Assembly (NCBI GenBank): GCA_011800155.1 | Contig: CM022372.1 | Span: 682,001 to 746,000 of the forward strand | From: Flammulina velutipes | Taxonomy: Eukaryota; Basidiomycota; Agaricomycetes; Agaricales; Physalacriaceae | Direction of reading: 5' to 3' | Length of the DNA stretch: 64,000 nucleotides | In this document: piece by piece, positions 45,833 through 56,580 of the stretch | Position numbering within the stretch: the stretch's first letter is position 1 | How the letters are laid out: every line of letters begins with the position of its first letter | Position numbers and translations under genes: made by a program | The notes under the pieces: model-generated | Database searches by the model: none | Seen by the model: the letters and a program-made list of their open reading frames with translations, nothing else | Told to the model about the DNA's origin: nothing

Positions 45833-47142
45833 AGGACAGAAAGACAGCAAGGAAAAAAAGAGTGAAAGGTAGAGAGAATGGATGCCTCGCAAAGGCTGAC
45901 GACCAGACGACGACGAGGGGAGAAGGAGAAGAAGGGTTTGTCACAGTCACATCACAGAATCCATATGATCATCAAATTGGGAAGAATCGTTCCGCCACCG
46001 CGTCCTATCATCCATCACGACCAGCGCTGCGTCGGGCTCGCTGGCGGCTACTGAAGCTACATCAATCTCGCATCTAGTACTGCCCCAGGATGGCCCCAAC
46101 ACTTGGATAAATCTCATAAAGATTCAAGTGCTACGTCCCCTTGGCACTCCACCAAACTTCTGCTCGAACAATCTTAACTGTTGTCATGGCGCCAGTAACG
46201 GATTTGCGCCACACTCAAAATAATCAGCTTTTCAGGTTCACTCTGACACGGCTCTATCGTGCAAGGGCGCGATGACCGAAATAGATCAAGGATCAGCGCT
46301 CAGCGCTCAGCGACAGTGATCTCCTCTGACTTCACTTCGCGATATTCGACACCGTAAGTAATATTAACAGGATCAGGTCGCAAGTCTCCGTGTGCACTGG
46401 GAGCAGATAGTTGGGCGTGCGTCGTTATAACACCTCGTCACTGCCTTTGTCAACAAGCAACTATCATAGTATTACCTATACTCACTAATGGCCGGCATTA
46501 TGGAATCACCACTGCTCTGCCAAGGACAGGTATTTACCGCTTAGTACTCGTACCCTTGTCTTTCTATGTAACACCTTCAAACTTGATTCCGACTCTATCC
46601 TGCAACTCCATGGTCCATCTTCAATCACCCCCACCTGAAAGTTCAACGTTTGACGATTAACCTCGATACCTGATCACAACACTGCCTCGTGACTGGCAAG
46701 TGTAGTGGCGTGGCGTGGCGATGATGTGGGATAACGACTACTAGTAGGATGGGAGTACATTTTCATGATTCGCGGATGAACAGACTACTGATGCGCCAAA
46801 CAAAGACACAGGGCCGTTCATTGCTTAGCGCTTAGCAGCAGTAATGTCATTGATCATGAAACAGGCAGGTTATCTCACTGCGCCACATGGGCACATGATC
46901 CAAGAAAGAGAATGTGTATGTAACGCCGTGCATAGCCGCCCATCGTACCAATAATGACCGTAATAAATAATATGGACGACTGGCGCAAGTCATCGTTAAG
47001 CCGTTGAAATGCCCACGTGTGGTGGATAGCTTGGTTGTCACACCATCCTGATCGGAGAGAATGCAATGAGACCTACTGACGTTAAATAAAGTACAGACTC
47101 ACAGGTCTATAACATCATCTTTCTGAGCTGGCCTCAAACGGG
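45833..47142. other. Intergenic, 1.3 kb
   Basis: Two TGCGCCACA copies at 46205 and 46879, a short GCGCTCAGCGCTCAGCG direct repeat near 46300 and a GTGGCGTGGCGTGGCG run near 46705. The pre-ATG box of F lies at 47125-47139. No gene. Confidence 0.4.
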
Positions 47143-48172
47143 ATGCTTTCCAACTCCCGGTTCTGCCTGGTGGCGCTCCTCCTCGTCCAAGGGGCTTTAC
47201 TCAGTAACGCGCAGTACGTTAAACACGTCACGCTACATATCTGACAGCTAACTACTCAAAGTGCAGTCCAACTGCTTCTACATCACTTTCTACTCGAGCA
47301 AAGTTCACCGAGCTCTTGGAATCTCAATACCTCGGGGAAGGGGATAACCGTAAAGAATACACCCTCAATTTCCTTCCAGAAATTGATCAAGGCAGCTGGT
47401 CCGATACATATCAGATTGTCGAGCCGTTCATGCCATTGGGAGAGCCAGCGATATTGAAGGTTGTCCGAGAAGACGATGGAAAGACGGCAGTAGAAGTCCG
47501 TTACTTGACGAGGGTGAGCATTTTCCCACGCGAACGTTGGGCTTGACGGCTGATATGTGTTGGACCAGGCTAGGCTATTCTTGCACGGGGAAGCTGAGCC
47601 AATGAGTGGATTATTTTTCATGGTATCCATCGATGTAACAAGACGCGATCCGCCATTCAAGCCGTTTTACAAATGGTATCTTGAGAACGAGAATATGGAT
47701 TTAGAGGCGTCAATGGAACTAGTGCGGACAACTATGGAGACTTGCTTAGTCGGAATAGCGCTCTATTTAGATCTACTGTACGTCAGTCCCGCTCAGTCTG
47801 GATTCATGCTCAATAACACTGACCCCAACTAGCTATTTCGACTTTAGCCTGAGAAATGTGTTCTTGAACAAGTCATTTACCAGGTGTAAACCTGTAGACT
47901 GGGGTCCAACAGAGAAAGGTATTGATGGTGTAGAAGAAGTTTTCGAAGACACCAAGGAAGATCAGCGAGACGAGTTCGGCGCATACCTGCAAGAAAAACT
48001 CCGGCCGAGAATTAGCATCACGGTATTGGCGAAGATACTAGAAAATCGTGGGGAGAAACTACGGCCGTGAGTACTTATCCAAACATGCCCTCTACCTCAC
48101 TGACTGTTTGTTCCGATTAGGGCAGACGCTGCAGCATTAGCGAAGGACCAAAAGGCATTGGGGATCACGTAA
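47143..48172 (+). CDS. Secreted kinase-like protein F
   Basis: The start at 47143 (MLSNSRFCLVALLLVQGALLSNA) is the leader exon, followed by an intron in the shared place (Ala-His/Arg then Pro). Motifs: LPEIDQGSWSDTYQI, PAILKVVRED, VEVRYLTR, ARLFLHGEAEPMSGLFF, PFYKWYLENENMD, YFDFSLRN and KPVDWGP. The C-terminal helix reads GVEEVFEDTKEDQRDEFGAYL and RISITVLAKILENRGEKLRP; the last exon is ADAAALAKDQKALGIT. Five exons, about 280 residues, frame open. Upstream box and downstream box are both present. The neighbour G arose by segment duplication that includes the 3' flank. Confidence 0.8.
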
Positions 48173-49269
48173 ACGTGCTACCACGTAACATGACAATTAC
48201 GGTGATGAATATACATACATGCAATCAGATATATACTATGCAAATCAGGTAGCGTGTCTGATCAAACGAACGTGACCGTGAAGAGGCACCGCCACCGATC
48301 ATTTTATCTCTACTCTGAGTAGTGGTAGTACTCAGAGTTCCCATCGCAACAACGTTGACTTGTGCTCATCGCACCCGGCCATCCAGAAGACTGCATCAGG
48401 CACAGTAACACACACATTCACCTATAGTAGTCGTCTACCCCTATCGGGCAGGATATTCATCTGTAATGCGGTTGGACGCAATCTTGCGAAGATGTCGCAA
48501 GCGCAAGCGCGGAATGCCTTACATACTGGATGCTCGAGTTCGAAGACCATTACCGTTAACGTCCAAATACTCATTTCTTAGCCTGAAGATTCGTTTACGC
48601 ATCCATGGCCAGATGGAAACGCCACATGGCCGCATACTATACAGTGCTATAAACAAGGTGTGGGACAATGCTCCATCTGAAAGACTGTCAATGATATGAC
48701 TGTGTAGATATCTTGATTCTACAGTTGCCTTCACAGAGGAGGCCACCCAAACTTGTCAAACTGGAAAACCATTTTTGAGTGTCTTCTCAATAGCAATGAC
48801 ACTGGTTTCTATGTGCATCTATCGACAATCCGACAGCCGTTTCCTTTCCGCCTCCACCATAGCTGTGCATGCGATCAACGATCGCTATGATCTTACTGAA
48901 TATCTCCAAGTATACGTTACCTCGGCTTGGTCACAGCAGTCGTTTGGTGAGTGGTTGACGGTGTGGCGGCACGATCATATCTGAGAGTATGTGAGTACTT
49001 ACATCTTTCCAGAATGATCTACCAGTGCCCGGGCAGCCGCCGTACAGCGCATTGCATGGCAGCCAACCGTACTAGTAATCCCGGTATTAGTATTTCTCGA
49101 ACAATCAGAGCGCTAATAACCGTCTATGTATCCTAATATCGACGGTGTTGGTATCACCGGTTGGCGTATCATCCAAATACGAGAAACACATCCAACAAGA
49201 GCTGAAGTTTAAATAACGGACAAGTTCGAAGATTATGAACATCATCGTCCCGAGCTGGCCTCAAACGGA
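48173..49269. repeat. Downstream segment duplicated between F and G
   Basis: About 48269-48880 matches 50372-50900 with many substitutions and small indels: the 3' box, then AAGACCATTACCGTTAACGTC against AAAACCATTACCTTTCACC, then a shared CCAGA[TC]GGAA...GCCAC stretch, then TTCACAGAGGAGGCCACC against TTCACTGAGGAAACCGCC. No open reading frame is conserved between the two, so this is either noncoding or a decayed gene. The duplicated unit is therefore gene plus about 600 bases. Confidence 0.6.
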
Positions 49270-50304
49270 ATGCTTTCCAATACCCACTTCTGCCTGGTAG
49301 TGCTCCTCTTCATCCAGGGGGCATTACTCAGTACCGCGCAGTACGTTCTACATGTCGTACATCATATTCAGCAGCTAACTATTCCCTATACAGTCCAACT
49401 GCTTCTACATCGCTTTCCGGTCGAGCAAAATTAACAGAGCTCTTGGAATCTCAAATGCTCGGCCCAGAAGGGCCTGACCGCAAAGAATACACTCTTGACC
49501 CCCTTCCGGAGGCTGATCAAGGTAGTTGGTCCGACACATACAGGATTGTTGAACCGTTCATGGGAAATCCTGCGATATTGAAAGTTGTCCGAGAAGACGA
49601 TGGCAAGACAGATATAGAAATCCGCTATTTGAAGAGTGTGAGCATTTTCCTACACGAACACTAAACTTGGGCGCTCATACGAATTGAACCAGGTTAAACT
49701 GTACTTACACGCTGAAGCTGAGCCAATGAACAGAGTATACTTCATAGTATGTGTTGACGTGGAGAGACGAGAGGCGGCGCCATTCAGGCCGTTGTACAAA
49801 TGGTACCTCGAGGACGAGAACATGGATTTACGTGAGACCTTGATCCGAGCAGATGCAGTTATTGAGCATGTCTTGGGCTCCATAGCAGACAACAAAAAGC
49901 TACTGTATGTCACGATCCGTCTTGCGCACCCTGTGTTTATGCTTACTGACTGCGACTACTAGCTATTTCGACTTTGATCTAAAGAATTTCTTCTTTGATA
50001 AGACAATCACTTACGGTATACCTGTCGACTGGGGACCACCAGAAGGCAATATTGCAGGTGTAGAAGAAGTCCTTGAAAGAACCAAGGACCGCCAGCGAGC
50101 TGTGTTCGACCGTTATCTAGATACCCATCTCCCAAAGAGAATCAATGTCGGGGAATTGGCAAAGATATTGGCTAAGCGCGGCAAGCAATTGAGAGAGTGA
50201 GTCCCAGTCCTTCTCACCCCTATAGAGATCACTGAGCGTTCATTTTGATTAGAGAGGATAAACCACTTTTGCAGAAGTTCTTGGCGAAATCTAGGCGTAA
50301 TTAA
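49270..50304 (+). CDS. Secreted kinase-like protein G
   Basis: The start at 49270 (MLSNTHFCLVVLLFIQGALLSTA) is a leader exon. Body: LDPLPEADQGSWSDTYRI, PAILKVVREDDGK, IEIRYLKS, YLHAEAEPMNRVYF, PLYKWYLEDENMD, YFDFDLKN, IPVDWGPPEG. C-terminal: GVEEVLERTKDRQRAVF and PKRINVGELAKILAKRGKQ, with a last exon EDKPLLQKFLAKSRRN. Five exons, about 285 residues, no break. G is the closest relative of F, and the full family signature is intact here. The upstream box is at 49252-49266 and the 3' box at 50372-50417. G and H share the last-exon type (EDxPxLxKFLA), against PADAA- in F, so C-tails have been swapped or have diverged. Confidence 0.8.
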
Positions 50305-51116
50305 ATACGCAGACGTATTACCAAGTATGCATCTGCAATACTATACAAGATGCGTGATACATTCACAGAAGGAACGTGACCGTGAAGAGGAATAGCACCG
50401 CCACTCGATCATTTTATTTCCTCCCACCATCATCGCAGCAACGTTAACTTGTGCTCTTCGTAAGTACCAGGCCATCCAGATGACCGAGTATAGGGCAGGA
50501 ACATTGACATTTACCAGTCCTTTCCACGCCGTATCGGGTTGCCTTCATCTCAGGCTACCAGACGCAATCCTGCAGTAATACTGCGAAGCGCAACATTCCG
50601 CACCCCAAAAACCATTACCTTTCACCTCTTAGCCCGGGAATCCATTGGCAATACTTGGCGTCCAATCACCACCAGACGGAACGCCACTCGTCATATGCAA
50701 CCCCAGAAACCAAAGGTGAGTTGACGTCCCAGCCGAGAGACTTACAATGATGAAGCTTGCAATACACCTTCACTGAGGAAACCGCCTGAATTCGTCAGAA
50801 AGCCCGGGAAACCATGTTTCATTGCGTTCTCAAAACGACAATGTTTCCATGCACCTATCGCCAATGCAACAACTGTTTCTGCATCGCCTCAAACAATCCC
50901 TGTCATTGCTGTGCGTACGGCCGTTGGCGAGAGTCAGTAGTCGTGAGTGACCATCATGAGGGTATCGTCACACTGCCACAACCAGCGGTAGTTTTCAGCA
51001 CTGCTCGTAGTGATCACTTCATGCGGATGATGCACCTATGGTGGGAAAGTCAAAGAGGTTCAAATAGACCATCTCCTGATATCATCATTGATCGTCGTCT
51101 CGAGCTGGCCTCGCGG
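50305..51116. other. Intergenic between G and H
   Basis: Carries the 3' box of G, the second copy of the F/G downstream duplicate (to about 50900) and the truncated pre-ATG box of H at 51102. No gene. Confidence 0.5.
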
Positions 51117-52156
51117 ATGTTCTCCAAATCTCAAGCCGTCTTACTGCTGCTGCTCCTTTTCCAAGGGGCATTATTATGTAGCTCACGGTACGTTCTGCAC
51201 GCTGTAGTATGAATTCGGCGACTGACTGCTCATTAGTCCTACTACTCCAACGTCACTTTCCATTCGCACGCACCCAGATTATTTCGAGTCTCTAACTCTC
51301 GGACCGGAAGGGCCTCACCGTAAAGAGTATCATCTTACTCCCCTTCCAGACGCTGTGCAGGGCTCCTGGTCCGATACGTACCATATCAAGGAGACATTTA
51401 TGGGCAGGTCTGCCGTACTGAAAATTGTCGGATTCAAAGGACACGAAGCCAAGAACAAGGAAGAGGTGGAAAATCTAAAGACGGTGGGCATCTTTTTCCT
51501 ACGTGAATTCTGACACTGATATATATTGAATCAGATGAACCTGTACCTGCACCATGAATATGGGCCGAAAAAGAGACTATTCATCATCATCTCCAAAGAT
51601 GTCGAAAGAGAAGAAACTCCATATAAACCTCTGCACAAGTGGTATATCGAAGGCAAATTGTCTTTGGGTCTAGAAGACACCCTCGACTTAGTCCGAACAA
51701 CCATCGAGGATATGTTGGTCAGAATAGCACTTGAGCACAACCTATTGTATGTCAACATCGCACAGTCTCGGTTCATGTTCACTGACTACGAACAGGTATT
51801 TCGACTTTGGTCTTAATAATTGTTTCCTTACCGAGACACTCAAAGGGGGGATGCCTGTGGATTGGGGTCCGCCGGAGCGGGATGATAATGGCGAACTTAT
51901 TGCAGGCGTAGAAAGAGTCTTGGATGAAACCTTCGACGACCAACGAGATGCGTTCGCCGACTACATCCGAGAACATATCCCAAAGAGAATCAATGTCGAA
52001 GAGTTGGCGAAGGCACTGAAAAAGCATGGCATGCAATTGAGGGAGTGAGTCCCAGTCCTTCTCAACCCTATAGATCACTGAGTGTTCGCTTTGATTAGGG
52101 AAGATGTACCAGTTTTGGAGAAGTTTTTGGCGTCGAAACCCACCCAGACACAGTAA
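51117..52156 (+). CDS. Secreted kinase-like protein H
   Basis: The start at 51117 (MFSKSQAVLLLLLLFQGALLCSS) is a strong leader. Motifs: YHLTPLPDAVQGSWSDTYHI, SAVLKIVGFKG, EEVENLKT, YLHHEYGPKKRLFI, PLHKWYIEGKLSLG, YFDFGLNN and MPVDWGPPERDD. C-terminal: GVERVLDETFDDQRDAFADYI and PKRINVEELAKALKKHGMQLRE, with a last exon EDVPVLEKFLASKPTQTQ. Five exons. The Gln-Gly of the loop is kept, but Asp-Gln-Gly becomes Ala-Val-Gln-Gly. The frame is open. H is the most diverged of the three tandem genes in its N-lobe. Confidence 0.78.
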
Positions 52157-52401
52157 ACTACTATGCATTGGCTACTTCAATGATACAATGGCATATAATT
52201 CCACATAATAGAGTGCGTGGCGCGAATCGGACGACCACCAAGTGGCACCAACGACAGCGAGACGCGAATCCATTGCAGCGTGACCGTCAAGAGGGACGTC
52301 ACTGCCACCCGATCATGCCGCTGCTGCGCCGGCACGCCACGGTATAGTCAGGCCAGGCTGCGCGTCTTCTGTCACTCTCACTCTCACCACCACCATCAGC
52401 A

Positions 52402-53239
52402 ATGCTAATCGTACCAGACACCCCAGAAGAGCGCCTTTCAAAGGCGCAGGAACACGCACAATCTGAACCGCCCTCCCAGTCTGTAAGCTATCATTCCATT
52501 AGAGCCAACACCGTGATATTCATCTCGTACGGCCTCCAGACGGACGTGCCTCCCGCATACGAAGACATCGCAAGCGCCAGTGCGAACCCCATCTCTACTA
52601 TCCCGAAAGCGGGAAACTTCGTATACGTGCACCGGACGAACCATCCGATCAGGGAGACCTATACTATCGACACGAATCTCAAAGTCCCCGAGGCATTCCT
52701 TCCCGCGCTGCAAAGCGGAGATACACATCGAGATAACCTTTCCCTCACCACCTCGAACGGATCGATCAACACGACGGTACATATATTGGAGAACCGCCCC
52801 AGGGCTTCTTTGCATATGCACACAACGAACGGATCGTTGGAGGCGAGACTGGTGAGTTTTTATCGCCAGTCTGACTCTGGGCCGTTGACCAACTAAACTT
52901 TCTGCTGCGCAGCATGGAGGGTCGGCGTTCACGCTGAACGCAAAGACGAACAACGGCGCCATCAAAGTGTTCATTCCTCGGGATTTCCAAGGGCCTTTGT
53001 CTCTCGTAAATGGGAATGGGACGTCGAAACTGTCTGATGAGGTGACAGCGAGGACGACGTCCTTCAGTGACGTGAGGCAGGAGAAGAAGTGTTTTGTTGG
53101 GGATTTGAGCACTTGGAAGGAAAAGGACTGGCAAGGAGACGAGATCAGACTGGAGTCTAGGAACGGCGCAATCAAGGTCTTTTACATCGACGAGGTTCAG
53201 CCTGCGGGGACCTCGTTTTGGTCGAGGTTATTCCAGTGA
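52402..53239 (+). CDS. DUF7330-type basidiomycete protein
   Basis: Three exons from an ATG at 52402 (MLIVPDTPEERLSKAQEHAQ). A short disordered head with a PPAYEDI motif precedes a repetitive beta-strand domain: NLSLTTSNGSINTTVHI, ASLHMHTTNGSLEARL, AFTLNAKTNNGAIKVFIP and EIRLESRNGAIKVFYIDE. Each strand carries the T-x-NG-[SA]-I pattern that suggests a right-handed beta fold. I assign it to DUF7330 from memory of that pattern in Agaricomycetes. Function unknown. No signal peptide, so probably intracellular. Confidence 0.7.
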
Positions 53240-53343
53240 CATCAACGTGTTCGTGTATTTCCTGTAGCTTGCTCTCTGTAACAATAGTAACGATTCAGGT
53301 CAAGCACCCACTGAGAAATCTAGCGAATTTACCAGAACGCAAC

Positions 53344-54014
53344 CTACAGTTTTGAGCGGATGCGGGCCAAAAGCGAAACGGCATCATCGTCATCCAATTC
53401 GTTCCTCCCTTCGAACTCGATCTGGTGCATTTCGCGTTTCGACAAGGCAACTTGAGGTGCAATGGGCGCCTTCTTCTCTCCGAATGTAGGTGCTGGAATG
53501 ATGTGGTAATGTACCTAACACTTTTGTGAGCAATAGGCGCGTTGAACTAGACGTGAAAAACTTACGTGAGGAACCGCTTGAGCGTACTCCTGGTTGCAAA
53601 CCACGTTCAACGCCGTGTTATCAAGGGCTAGTGGGCATCGAATGAGAGGGCTATCCATATAAAGTTATTACTCGCACCCAACGTCAACGCATGAGCAACC
53701 TTGCTAATGGCGACGCCCACAGCAGCAGCGAAATCAGGTGGCAGTTCTGAAAGCCGCGAATAGTGCGCTTTGGGTATGACAAGCGTGTGTCCTTCCCTGA
53801 GAGGCAGGATATCTTTTTATGGTGCGTTTGAACTGATATTGCGCCACACAGTAAAACGACTTGACGGACCTAGGATAGCGATGACCTTGTCGTCTTCGTA
53901 GACTACAGATGCTGTGGACTCGTTTCTTAGGATGCGGCAGAAAGCACAGTGGGGGTCGTCGTTCCAAGAAGACGGCTTTCTAGAGACGTGAGAGTTGATG
54001 ATGAAGGATGTCAT
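53344..54014 (-). CDS. HIT-family nucleotide hydrolase
   Basis: Small cytosolic nucleotide-binding hydrolase or transferase of the histidine triad superfamily. The start at 54014 (MTSFIINSHVSRKPSSW) is followed by CAFCRILRNE, then VVYEDDKVIAIL-DILPLREGHTLVIPKAHY, split by an intron that contains a TGCGCCACA copy (53840, on the + strand). The active-site triad is VPHVHYHIIPAP. The C-terminus reads FEGRNELDDDDAVSLLARIRSKL. About 175 residues, four exons. Closest in shape to HINT/aprataxin-like fungal proteins. No lesion. Confidence 0.87.
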
Positions 54015-54970
54015 GTCGGGTAGAGGCAATGGACACGTCGATGTGGGTACGCGCAGAACGCCACGGATTAAGAGGTGGCCGGATAGTTCGGACCGATAAC
54101 AACTAGTGTTCCCCGTTCCGTGGCTTTGAACGATCAACGTTCAATTTTCCTTGAACCGTATAAAAGGAAGTGAAGGCCCAAATGCTAATGCGTTCACACG
54201 TACTTCAGCCTGGGTCGATGTATGGTCTCCGACATCCTTGGACGGGATCGCCACACAACGTCTCGCTTGCGCGAACGACAGAACCCATTGTTTTATCTAC
54301 CTACTTGCGCCGGATTTCTGCAAACAACCTTCTCTGGGATTCTCTTTCTACTATGTCCTTCCCCGCAGTTTCCTCTCTTTTTCCGAATGTCTGCAGACTA
54401 TCGGTCTTGTGTAACTTTATCGCTCGGTCAAGCTTCCTAATGTCGGTCTATCTAGCATGGCTTAGCTCTGATGTCTTTTTTGTTTACTTCTTCATTGCTC
54501 GTAGTCAACGCCGAACGGGACATGCACAGCATTCCGCTGAAACGATACTTGCTTCCGCTTCAAACAATTACTGCGCCACAATGTTCCAAAGCTTGGCCTA
54601 CCCGTTGATACATACGTCTGGCAAGTCGAATGATCCCGCACGCCGATGTAGAATCATCAATCCTAGCGCCCTAATTTACAAATAAATGGACATCTCTACT
54701 ACTGGCACTAGTTGGTGCCAACCATGAGAACTGAGGCTCAGGGTGTTACTGTCAACTCGAACATTCTTGGTTACAGTTCGACACTTGCGCGCCACGGAAT
54801 CTCAAGACTACTACTTACAGAGGCGAATGATTTGCAGAGGATAGCCGGTCTCACTACTTGGCGTGATTGTTGTCTCCCCTGAAACTATGTAGGTTGCTAC
54901 CACCGCTTTCAGCTGTATATATATATATACCTCAGCACAGGCATTCCCATCCCTATCCCTACCCATTTCA
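54015..54970. other. Intergenic, about 950 bases
   Basis: A 171-codon ORF at 54170-54685 has no recognised domain and contains a TGCGCCACA copy (54572), so I do not call it. A TATA-like (TA)n run at about 54914-54930 stands upstream of the secreted protein at 54971. Confidence 0.45.
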
Positions 54971-55297
54971 ATGCTCTTCACATCCTCCATCTTCGCGCTC
55001 TGTTCTCTCGCCTTTGTCAGCGCTCGGGCTGCACCCATTCGTACACGAGCAGAACCGGCGTCAGAGGAGATCAAAGTCTGCTCGTGCATGTTCAAGACCG
55101 AAACCAACTACCAATGCTTCCCTGGCATTCCTACCAACGTTGAGAATCCCTGCGTGGGCATTCCCGATGCAAAATACCTTTGCTGCCCCGAGTGTAGTGC
55201 GTACAAATGTAATCCCTTGCAAGTTCCCATTGTAACCATGACTGTTAGGTTGCAACATCAGCATGCCGATGGGAGTGCCCCTGCTTCCTGCTGCTAA
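54971..55297 (+). CDS. Small cysteine-rich secreted protein
   Basis: 108 residues if unspliced. The start at 54971 (MLFTSSIFALCSLAFVSARA) is a signal peptide with a clean cleavage region, followed by a short pro-like stretch (APIRTRAEPAS). The mature part has CSCMFKTETNYQC, NPCVGIPDAKYLCCPECSAYKC and ends CC, giving ten or so cysteines. A perfect GTGCGT..TTAG pair inside the ORF (about 55200-55249) would instead give ...CPECSCNISMPMGVPLLPA and extend the stop to about 55331. Both models are plausible, and RNA reads are needed to choose. It could be an effector or a structural secreted protein; no family recognised. Confidence 0.65.
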   Translation: MLFTSSIFALCSLAFVSARAAPIRTRAEPASEEIKVCSCMFKTETNYQCFPGIPTNVENPCVGIPDAKYLCCPECSAYKCNPLQVPIVTMTVRLQHQHADGSAPASCC

Positions 55298-55431
55298 GTT
55301 TGACGAAATGAGCAAATCAAAGACGACTTAGAGGGCAATAAAATAGAAAACCAAAGACCATATTTATTTGTATTATTGTATCCCGGCTTGCGGACCGTAG
55401 TGCCATCTCTTGAGCTTGAACGTCCATCTTG

Positions 55432-56460
55432 ATGCTAAGAGCGGCGCGTGCGTCGTCGCGCTTGGTCGCAGCAACGACCAGATCGCACTCGACAAGGCCT
55501 CCGACGCCACCCAGCGAACCGCCCCGAAACAACCTCGATGAGCTCAAAACGCGCCTCCTCGAACTGTCCAACACCACCGCGCTCAAACTGCGCACGCGCG
55601 CGGACGACTTTACCGAAACGACACGGACGACGTTCAGCCAGCTCGGGGCGCAGCTGAACAAGGTCACGGGGTACGGAGAGATAGAGGCGCTGAAGCGGCA
55701 GGTCGTCGAGCAAGGTGCGTGCGCTCCGAGGCCCCGTATGCGCGCTGAGTGAGTTGATGTGGCAGAGGCTAGGATAACCCACACGCGCATCGCTGCCCGC
55801 GATGCCAAGGCGCGATACGAGGACGCCGTCGCCAGGCGCTCGAATTCGCAGCGCGAAGTGAACGATCTGCTCCAGCGCAAGTCGATGTGGACGGACAGCG
55901 ACGTGAGCCGCTTCACCGCGCTCGTCCGCGAGGACCATATGCTCGAGCAGGAGGAGGCGCGCGCCAAGGCCGGCGTCGACGACGCGGAGGCGTCACAGGA
56001 GCGCGAGTTCAGCGAGCTCATGCGCGCCATTCTCGGGCGATATCACGAAGAGCAGGTCTGGTCCGACAAAATCCGAAGTGCGTCGACGTACGGCCAGCTC
56101 GCGGCGCTCGCCCTCAATCTGTTTGTGTTTCTCACCGCCATCGTCTTCGTCGAGCCGTGGAAGCGCAAGCGGCTGGCGCAGACGTTCGAGAAGAAGACGG
56201 AGGAGCTGAGTGGAGAGACAAGGGCGCTCGTTACGGATGGGATTGGCGAGGTCAAGCAGGAACTGCATGAGCAGGTTAGAGTCTTGACGGCGATGGCAGA
56301 ACTCGCCTTGAAGCAGGAGGCAATGCGGGAACGACAGCAGGCGGTCGAAGTCGTCAAGCCCAGCAAACCGTCTGGAGGCTTCTTGGATAGAGCAATAATC
56401 TCAGGCGTCGCAGCAGGAGCTGTGACTGCAACTATCATATCAATGTTCTTAAACTCGTAG
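55432..56460 (+). CDS. SHE9: She9/Mdm33 mitochondrial inner-membrane protein
   Basis: Mitochondrial inner-membrane protein needed for normal tubule shape in yeast. The start at 55432 (MLRAARASSRLVAATTRSHSTRPP) is an Arg/Ser-rich presequence without acid residues. A long coiled coil covers ARITHTRIAARDAKARYEDA and REVNDLLQRKSMWTDSDV, matching the family core with DVSRFTALVREDH. The membrane part is STYGQLAALALNLFVFLTAIV, followed by EPWKRKRL. A second short hydrophobic stretch ends the protein. Two exons, one intron at about 55714-55762. The third-position GC content is high. Confidence 0.88.
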
Positions 56461-56580
56461 CCCTCTTGTCTGCGCCACAGCTTCGACCTATTCCCCTTCT
56501 ATACACCAAAATCACTAGTATAGGTAATGAATAATCCCATCACAAAAACTGTCCGCGCAATGAAAACCGTAATAGAGTCC
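56461..56580. other. Short spacer with TGCGCCACA 12 bases after the She9 stop
   Basis: A TGCGCCACA copy at 56471-56479 immediately follows the She9 stop codon. The inverted-repeat element begins near 56581. Confidence 0.45.

Noticed and set aside
54170..54685. 171-codon + strand ORF
   Set aside because: Composition looks random, no domain or splice context was recognised, and it contains an over-represented 9-mer found mainly in noncoding DNA.
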